From: CAUZJO01 sp963580245
GTDB taxonomy: Bacteria; Sumerlaeota; Sumerlaeia; MVZB01
Length of the DNA stretch: 18,588 bases
Assembly: GCA_963580245.1 (NCBI GenBank)
Contig: CAUZJO010000098.1
Coordinates: 1-18,588 of the forward strand
Direction: 5' to 3'
Positions 1 through 5,373 of the stretch are shown here, in pieces. The notes below the pieces were generated by a model. That model searched no databases. It was not told where the DNA came from and saw only the letters and a list, made by a program, of their open reading frames with translations. The translations under genes were made by a program, and so were the position numbers. Position 1 is the first letter of the stretch. Each line of letters begins with the position of its first letter.

Positions 1-556
1 GCGCGCCGACCAGCCACGAGGCCAGATCAAAAGGGGTGTCCAGCAGCTGACCGAGCGCGTCCCTTCCACTGCTTGGGCCCAGAAGCGGCAGTACAAAGTA
101 AAAGCCGGGCTCGTGGCCATAGTATCCAAACGTCTGCCCGAAATCCTCCCGGCGCGGCTTGATATGGAACCAGTGGGTGGCGGGGTCGAACAACCCCAAC
201 AGCCCGATCGTCGTGTTAATCAGAAATCGATTCGTCTCGTCTCCGGCGCCGCGAAATTTCCCCTGCAACAAACTGTTGATCAGGTGGACCGGATACTTGA
301 GATTGAGATCCACGCGACTGATGCCACGGCGAACGGGCGCCGGGAAGATCAGTTTGTAAACCTGATTAATGGGGTCTATGACACCCCGAAAAATCCCGTA
401 ATTGATGCTTGATATAACACGGTTGGTCGGTTCTATCGGATCATTGACCATCTGAATGATGGGCACACCCGTCTGCGGCGCCACCGTAACGGTCCTCGAA
501 CAACCCGCCACGAGCATGAGCGACGCGATCATCAAGCAACCGACGGTCAAACGCAT
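1..556 (-). CDS. mlaA: MlaA (VacJ)-family outer-membrane lipoprotein, partial
   Basis: The gene runs off the left edge, so only the first 185 residues are visible. The protein begins with a lipoprotein signal peptide ending in the lipobox LVAGC (Cys19). It then shows the family landmarks NDPIEPTNR, INSLLQGKFRGAGDE, FLINTTIGLLGLFDPA, EDFGQTFGYYG and FVLPLLGPSSGRDALG. In the family, MlaA sits in the outer membrane and removes mislocalised phospholipids from the outer leaflet, passing them to MlaC and the MlaFEDB transporter; none of those partners is in this window. The chosen start (554-556) has GGAGG about 12 bases upstream. An in-frame ATG at 566-568 directly abuts that GGAGG and is less likely. 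The codons are clean and the visible part is intact. gnd lies 176 bp upstream on the same strand, too far to imply coupling. Confidence 0.9.
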   Translation of the reverse strand, partial: MRLTVGCLMIASLMLVAGCSRTVTVAPQTGVPIIQMVNDPIEPTNRVISSINYGIFRGVIDPINQVYKLIFPAPVRRGISRVDLNLKYPVHLINSLLQGKFRGAGDETNRFLINTTIGLLGLFDPATHWFHIKPRREDFGQTFGYYGHEPGFYFVLPLLGPSSGRDALGQLLDTPFDLASWLVGA

Positions 557-732
557 GATTCTAACCATCCTCCAGCTTCGTTCATTGGAATGTGTCGTGG
601 ACGACCCGTGGCGGAGAATGCAGGCCCCGACGCTCTCGGGTACGGACCGGGTAACGTGGTCAATCAATTCGAGCGAGTCGGCGCTGATTTAGTCGGGGCA
701 ATCTCTCCCGTCCGATCGCTTGAATCCCTTTA

Positions 733-2190
733 CTAGGCGACTGGCTCGCGTCGCATGTGCCGCCAGTCGGTATGGAAAACGCCTTCCTTATCGATTCGTT
801 GATAGGTATGCGCGCCGAAATAATCGCGCTGCGCCTGAAGCAGATTCTGCGGCAGGCGCTCGGAGCGATAACCGTCGTAATAATTAAGGGCCGCGCTCAT
901 GCCCGGGGTTGGAATGCCGAGTTGGACGCCCGCGCCAACGACGCCGCGCCAATCATCCTGGTGAGAACCAACCGCTTGCTTGAAATAAGAATCCAACAGC
1001 AGGTTTTCGAGACTTGGGGCGCGGTCGTATGCATCTTTGATCCGTTCCAAGAACGCGGCCCGTATAATGCATCCACCACGCCACAACATGGCGATCTCGC
1101 CGAGTTTCAGGCCCCAGTGAACCTCGTCCGAGGCCGCTTGAAGTTGAACGAAACCCTGGGCATAACTGCAAATCTTGGAGGCATACAGTGCCCGTTCCAC
1201 CGATTTTATGAACTTGGCGCGATCCGTTGAGCGGCGAAACTCTTCGATCGCCCCGGCCGGTCCCGCCAATATTTTGCTGGCTCGGGCGCGACTCGCCTTC
1301 TGCGCCGATAGGCAGCGCGCGAACACCGCCTCGGTGATGATCGTCGTGGGGACGCCCAAATCGAGGGCCAGTTTGCCGGTCCATTTGCCGGTCCCTTTTT
1401 GACCCGCCGCGTCCAGGACCTTATCGACCAGCGCCTCGCCAGTGTCGGGGTCCTGGACCGAAAAGATATCTCGCGTGATTTCAATCAAGTAACTGTCTAG
1501 GTCCGCCCGGTTCCATTGCTCGAACACATCAAAGAGCTCATCGTTGGACAATCCCAATCCGTTTTTGAGGAGGCTGTAAGCCTCGCAGATGAGCTGCATG
1601 TCTCCGTATTCGATTCCGTTGTGGACCATTTTCACATAATGGCCCGATCCACCCGACCCGATCCATCCGCAGCAGGGAACGTCATTGTTCGGCCCCACCT
1701 GCGCGGCCATCGGCCGGAAAATCGGGCTCAGATGGGGCCACGCGGCCGCCGACCCGCTGGGCATCATGCTCGGTCCATAACGCGCCCCTTCCTCACCCCC
1801 CGAAATCCCCGTTCCGATGTATAGGAGCTTTTTGGCTTCCAGCTCCTGCATGCGGCGCTCGGTATCTTCAAAATAAGAGTTGCCCCCGTCGATGAGTATG
1901 TCGCCAGGTTCCAGCAGGGGGACCAATTGGCCGATCAGCGCATCAACCGGCGCACCCGCTTTCACCATCATCATCGCCCGGCGCGGTGGCTTCAGACATC
2001 TGGCGAATTCTTCGAGGTTATGGCAGCCGACGATTGATTTCCCCTCGGCGGGTCCTTGCATGAAATCATCGACCTTACTGATTGTGCGATTATAGGCCGC
2101 CACGTTGAAACCATGATCGGCCATGTTCAGGATCAAATTCTGACCCATGACCGCCAGCCCGATCAGCCCGATGTCGCATTGAGCATCCAT
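733..2190 (-). CDS. gnd: 6-phosphogluconate dehydrogenase, decarboxylating
   Basis: This 485-residue protein is of normal length for the NADP-dependent oxidative decarboxylation of 6-phosphogluconate to ribulose 5-phosphate in the cytosolic pentose phosphate pathway. The N-terminal Rossmann fold has GLAVMGQNL (residues 11-19) and NRT (34-36); an Arg here fits a preference for NADP. Substrate and catalytic segments follow: DGGNSYFEDTERR (101-113), GTGISGGEEGARYGPSMMPS (126-145) and HYVKMVHNGIEYGDMQ (184-199), which contains catalytic-type Lys187 and Asn191. The C-terminal tail ends in the family's AHTYQR...FHTDW pattern. The start ATG has an AAGG-type ribosome binding site a few bases upstream. 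No zwf, pgl or transaldolase gene is nearby, so it appears to be a stand-alone gene. Nothing is odd about the reading frame. Confidence 0.96.
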   Translation of the reverse strand: MDAQCDIGLIGLAVMGQNLILNMADHGFNVAAYNRTISKVDDFMQGPAEGKSIVGCHNLEEFARCLKPPRRAMMMVKAGAPVDALIGQLVPLLEPGDILIDGGNSYFEDTERRMQELEAKKLLYIGTGISGGEEGARYGPSMMPSGSAAAWPHLSPIFRPMAAQVGPNNDVPCCGWIGSGGSGHYVKMVHNGIEYGDMQLICEAYSLLKNGLGLSNDELFDVFEQWNRADLDSYLIEITRDIFSVQDPDTGEALVDKVLDAAGQKGTGKWTGKLALDLGVPTTIITEAVFARCLSAQKASRARASKILAGPAGAIEEFRRSTDRAKFIKSVERALYASKICSYAQGFVQLQAASDEVHWGLKLGEIAMLWRGGCIIRAAFLERIKDAYDRAPSLENLLLDSYFKQAVGSHQDDWRGVVGAGVQLGIPTPGMSAALNYYDGYRSERLPQNLLQAQRDYFGAHTYQRIDKEGVFHTDWRHMRREPVA

Positions 2191-2485
2191 TGTTCTTACC
2201 TTTTCTGGAAGGATATAGAAGTCTTTCGTTGGATTGTCGCTGGTGTCTTGGGCTGAGCCTTCCCGAGCGGTCCACGCCGGAGTTTTCGCGCTTGCGCGTC
2301 GCGCGGGCCATCGCTGGGACCCTCAACCCGCCGCCGTTGGGACCGGCCGTGCGTGATTCACCCGCGCTTCAGGTGATTCAGCTTTCGCTCCAGCTTGGCA
2401 TTCTCAATACCCCCCGGCAACATCTTTCCGAGGACCGACCACGACGGGCGGCTTCCGGGCAATCACTCGAACACGACGGATCAGA
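2191..2485. other. Spacer upstream of gnd, no gene recognised
   Basis: About 295 bp between the gnd start and the oxidoreductase remnant. Short frames on both strands are open but give arginine- and proline-rich peptides that match nothing I know. The promoter of gnd should lie here, reading leftwards, but I see no convincing -35/-10 pair. Confidence 0.4.
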
Positions 2486-2560
2486 ACGATAGACGGCAAT
2501 GAAGCGGTGGCCTATCGGGGAAACGAGATCGCCGCGATCTATCCGATCACGCCCGGCGAG
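2486..2560 (+). pseudogene. Remnant of the N-terminus of pyruvate:ferredoxin oxidoreductase
   Basis: One plus-strand frame reads TIDGNEAVAYRGNEIAAIYP followed by ITP. This is very close to the highly conserved opening of NifJ/PFOR-type 2-oxoacid oxidoreductases, roughly TIDGNEAVAxVAYRxNExxAIYPITPSSP. Compared with that pattern, three residues appear to be missing before YR/GNE, and the similarity stops right after ITP, where SSPM should follow. No continuation of this roughly 1,200-residue protein is present downstream in any frame, and there is no plausible start codon just upstream. I read it as a decayed or translocated fragment, not an expressed gene. The family link rests on pattern memory over about 23 residues, which is short but unusually specific. 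Confidence 0.6.
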
Positions 2561-2790
2561 GTCACCTGCAGAGCCACGCATGTCCGCGACCGGATGGACC
2601 TGAAGCAAAGGATGATAATGGTGGTCGCCCCGCCGACGCCTACCGTGCTGATGGGGACGTGGAACACCCGTTGACGAACCACCCCCGGCATTTGTCCGCT
2701 GGAAGAACGGGCTTTATTTGGGGCATCCACGAAGAAGAAGTCGTCCATGACTACGAGACCTCGCCCGGCCCCCTATTCCTCAAGCCCTAA
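2561..2790 (+). pseudogene. Unidentified open stretch with a protein-like C-terminal end
   Basis: A frame one step away from the oxidoreductase remnant is open through this stretch and ends at TAA (2788-2790). It lacks an obvious ATG start. Its last part reads like a folded protein and not random high-GC translation: GFIWGIHEEEVVHDYETSPG followed by PLFLKP. I do not recognise the family. It could be the tail of a gene whose front was lost when the oxidoreductase fragment was joined to it, or simply a fortuitous open frame. Confidence 0.25.
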
Positions 2791-3157
2791 GGGGCCTCCG
2801 TGAGGAAACGCTTCGCGCAGCGCGTCGAATGTTTGCCAAGTCCCAGCCTGATCGTCCCGCGCTGTCTTCAAGATGGAAGCTCTGGAACGGGCCGAACCAC
2901 ACTTGACTCATCTAGCGGTTACGAGCCACTTGCGACGAGTCAGGCGAGCTGCTATGATGAGCGTTCTTAGGCTCTTCCCCGGTCCCTGGCAGGCCTTTGG
3001 CTCCCCAATGGAAAGGTGGAACCATGTGGCAGCCCCATCGCAACCCCCCGTCCTGCCCAGCGGAGGCCAGCCCCCGCCCCGGTGTCGGCGCGAAACCACG
3101 TATAAGGTCAATGCTTCCCGAACAACCAGCCGTCGCTATCCTCGCATTCGCTGGGGT
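2791..3157. other. Non-coding or degraded stretch, nothing recognised
   Basis: About 370 bp. The plus strand has an open frame continuous with the FG-GAP fragment downstream. The peptide it would give before position 3158 is basic, proline-rich and unlike any domain, and it lies in front of a signal-peptide-like segment, so I treat it as untranslated. No RNA gene, repeat or clear promoter was seen. Confidence 0.4.
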
Positions 3158-3433
3158 TTGAGAAGCCGAATCCTCGCTCTTGCGCACGCGGCCCTCATGA
3201 TGACCCTTCATCACTTTGGGACCCAGCCGCCGATACTCGCTCAGACCACCTTCGGGCCCCAGCGGGTCATCACCACGGCGGCCGACGGCGCCGTGTCGGT
3301 CCACGCGGCCGACCTGGACGGCGATGGCGACATCGATGTCTTGTCCGCCTCAAGATGGGACGACAAAATCGCCTGGTATGAGAACCTGACCCCCCACCAT
3401 AATACCGCCCAACTCTGGCCATTCTACCGATGA
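3158..3433 (+). pseudogene. Truncated secreted FG-GAP/VCBS-repeat protein
   Basis: The frame encodes a hydrophobic leader ending in a probable signal-peptidase site (PILA before QTTF). It is followed by FGPQRVITTAADGAVSVHAA and then DLDGDGDIDVLSASRWDD and KIAWYEN. This is one repeat of the FG-GAP/VCBS type, in which the Asp-rich DxDGDGDxD loop binds calcium in beta-propeller proteins. Family members normally carry many such repeats; here the frame stops (TGA 3431-3433) about ten residues after the first. The start is uncertain: TTG 3158 gives a well-formed leader, and the nearest ATGs are at 3197 and 3200; a longer in-frame ATG at 2873 would precede the leader with about 95 unusual residues. 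I infer a truncated, probably non-functional relic of a large exported protein. Confidence 0.6.
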
Positions 3434-3434
3434 C

Positions 3435-3458
3435 ACGGACGCTGCCACGGACGCTGCC
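3435..3458. repeat. 12-bp tandem repeat, two copies
   Basis: The unit ACGGACGCTGCC occurs twice back to back, immediately after the stop codon of the truncated FG-GAP frame. It translates as repeated Thr-Asp-Ala-Ala in one frame. It may be a slippage product within the decayed 3' part of that gene. Confidence 0.7.
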
Positions 3459-3705
3459 ACAGTGACCAATCACGGTCCACCTCTTTGAGGGGTCTTTACT
3501 CTTCTCCACCCCGTCTCTCACCGACCGGTTGCCGTGAGACCCGCGAGGCACCCGTCCTCCACGCCTCTCCCAGTTTCGCCCTTCTTTCGCTCGCTGGTGT
3601 TTGTTGTCATAACGCATCTTGCGACACCAAAAGCTCCTCAACCTTGTCGACATGCGTTTCTCGGCAACATCGCCGGCGATGCCAACGGCCAAGGAGTCGG
3701 AAGAG

Positions 3706-3735
3706 TTGACACGGGGAATCGTTTTGGCGCATGAT
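3706..3735 (+). promoter_or_regulatory. Candidate sigma-70-type promoter for rpmE
   Basis: A perfect TTGACA -35 box (3706-3711) is followed after 18 bases by CATGAT (3730-3735), which matches four of six positions of TATAAT. It lies about 110 bases upstream of the rpmE start on the same strand. This is a pattern match only. Confidence 0.35.
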
Positions 3736-3847
3736 GGCGGGCCTGTGACTTCGGTCGGCACGGTTGCCCATCGTTTTTGCCCGCTCGGAGGCCGTCGAGA
3801 CGCCGGCGGACAAGGGCTCGACGACAATTGACGAGGAAATCACGATC

Positions 3848-4066
3848 ATGAAAAAGAAAATCCATCCCAAATACGAACTGACCACCATTCGTTGCGCGTG
3901 CGGGGCCGAATATCGGATGCGCTCGACCCGGCCCGACCAGAGACTGGAAATCTGCGCCGGCTGCCATCCCTACTTCACCGGCAAGCAAAAACTGGTCGAC
4001 ACCGCCGGGCGAGTCGAGAAGTTCAAGCGTCGCTACGCAAAGTTCGCCGAAACGCCGCCTGAATAG
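3848..4066 (+). CDS. rpmE: 50S ribosomal protein L31, zinc-binding type
   Basis: The 72-residue protein starts MKKKIHPKYELTTIRCACG, typical of bacterial L31, and ends in a basic helix with FKRRYAKF. It carries the CxC...CxxC zinc set (Cys16, Cys18, Cys36, Cys39), so this is the zinc-binding C+ form, not the zinc-free paralogue induced under zinc limitation. L31 bridges the ribosomal subunits near protein uS13/S19. The start is supported by GAGGAAA about 11 bases upstream; a longer in-frame ATG at 3764 would add residues foreign to the family. It stands alone, between degraded sequence and a convergent transporter gene. No clear terminator hairpin is seen in the 115 bp that follow. Confidence 0.95.
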   Translation: MKKKIHPKYELTTIRCACGAEYRMRSTRPDQRLEICAGCHPYFTGKQKLVDTAGRVEKFKRRYAKFAETPPE

Positions 4067-4181
4067 ACCCCCAACGCGGAAGATATTGATTGCTTTCCCG
4101 CCGAAGCGGTACGTCGCGCCGTCGGCCGGCCCAGGTCGATCGGTCTCTTCGCGACCGTTCAGGCTTTGGGGCCCGCGTGTC

Positions 4182-5153
4182 TTACATCACTTGGAACAGC
4201 GGCAGTCTCAGGGCCAGGATCATCAGTGGCAGCACCACGACCATGAAGATCAGCGTCGACCAGATAAACCCGGCGTTGGCCAGGTCGATATCCAGGTCAT
4301 AGATCGTCGAGAGCACCACGACCATGATGGCGCAGGGCATGCAACTGGCGATGAACAAGACGCCGGCCACCATGCCGCTCACGTGAAAGATCAAGCAAAG
4401 CGCCAACATGATGAGTGGATGGATGAGAAACTTAATGACGTGCACCGGGGTCAGGACGTGAGAGAAGTGGACGACCCGCTGGAAACGCATGCGGATGCCC
4501 ATGGCGAACGTGGAGGACACGGTCGAGATGAAAACCAGGACCTTGAGGGCCCCAAAGCTAAGGTCACTCGTCGGGAGGCCGGCAAAATTGAGCACGCCCC
4601 CGATCAGCAACCCCACGGCCGGCATCGCGATGGGGGAGAAGATGACCTGGCGGTAGTTCCGCCACAGTGTCAGGCCCTGAGCGGCGCCTCCCCAGTGCGT
4701 GGCGAGCGGGACGCAAATCGCGAAGATGAACAACATCGTCGGGCACATGAGGACGGCGTTATACGGATAGGCCGCGGCGGGGAGCAATAACAGCGTCAGA
4801 AAACCGGCCATCGACTGGCCGATATTCCCCAGCGGGATCATCAGCAGGAACGTGCCGATGGACGGGCCGCGGTGCGAAAGCCGTGGACTGACAACCAGGG
4901 ATATTGCGACTGACACCAAGAGAAAAGCGGCCATCAGAAGGGGGGCGACGTACCAATCGGAGGACGAGCGGTCCAGGCGCCACACCCCCAGCCCGAAGAC
5001 CACCGGCGCGATGAGAACAAGGTTGACCGTGTAGAGCGGCTTGGCGACTTGCTCGCTGATCCGGCCCATGTGACGCAGCCGATTGCCCAACAACATCGGC
5101 AACCAGATGACCGCCTGAGAAATCAAGAGGGTGATGAATTGCTCTTTGGTCAT
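4182..5153 (-). CDS. AEC-family (auxin efflux carrier-like) membrane transporter
   Basis: A very hydrophobic 323-residue protein with about ten predicted membrane segments in two halves of roughly five, separated by a more polar stretch near residues 180-215. The layout (PLYTVNLVLIAPVVFGLGVW early on, IPLGNIGQSMAGF mid first half, ASCMPCAIMVVVLSTIYDLD near the end) fits the AEC/PIN-like permease family. Bacterial members often move malonate, malate or other small carboxylates, but the substrate cannot be read from the sequence. The start ATG (5151-5153) lacks a strong ribosome binding site. It is transcribed away from the 860-residue fusion gene, with 220 bp between them that must hold two promoters. 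An alternative reading, a bile acid:sodium symporter-like protein of the same general fold, cannot be excluded. Confidence 0.75.
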   Translation of the reverse strand: MTKEQFITLLISQAVIWLPMLLGNRLRHMGRISEQVAKPLYTVNLVLIAPVVFGLGVWRLDRSSSDWYVAPLLMAAFLLVSVAISLVVSPRLSHRGPSIGTFLLMIPLGNIGQSMAGFLTLLLLPAAAYPYNAVLMCPTMLFIFAICVPLATHWGGAAQGLTLWRNYRQVIFSPIAMPAVGLLIGGVLNFAGLPTSDLSFGALKVLVFISTVSSTFAMGIRMRFQRVVHFSHVLTPVHVIKFLIHPLIMLALCLIFHVSGMVAGVLFIASCMPCAIMVVVLSTIYDLDIDLANAGFIWSTLIFMVVVLPLMILALRLPLFQVM

Positions 5154-5270
5154 CGATGGTGGTTACGAGAAGGCCGGCCAGCACCCGCAGACCGAAGGTG
5201 TCGCAAGCATAGCGGGCCGGTCCGTTAAATCGACCCTTATCTCCCATCGCAAAGCCAGTCCCACGGTGCC

Positions 5271-5299
5271 TTGACGGGTTCCGGCGGGCCGTTCATACT
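5271..5299 (+). promoter_or_regulatory. Candidate promoter for the fusion gene and comF
   Basis: TTGACG (5271-5276, five of six consensus positions), a 17-base spacer, and CATACT (5294-5299, four of six). It sits about 75 bases upstream of the start codon at 5374, with the ideal sigma-70 spacing. This is a pattern match, with no evidence of use. Confidence 0.45.
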
Positions 5300-5373
5300 G
5301 CTTCTCTGGCGTGATTCAGTCTGTTCGGAGCCGAACGCGCGCGCTCGATCCGGTTCAGTAGGACTTCTCCCGC

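Larger units (their letters stand above)
3434..3847. other. Intergenic region upstream of rpmE
   Basis: About 410 bp without a recognisable gene. It holds a 12-bp tandem duplication just after the FG-GAP stop and a candidate promoter near 3706-3735. Small frames on both strands give no recognisable protein; the longest on the minus strand is arginine- and serine-rich and lacks domain features. Confidence 0.45.

Noticed and set aside
4067..4181. Bidirectional terminator between rpmE and the AEC gene
   Set aside because: Only a weak 5-bp stem (CGGTC/GACCG) with no adjacent T-run was found.
4086..4790. Plus-strand open frame of 234 codons opposite the AEC transporter
   Set aside because: The product is extremely rich in His, Asp and Gln, the usual mirror image of a hydrophobic membrane protein.
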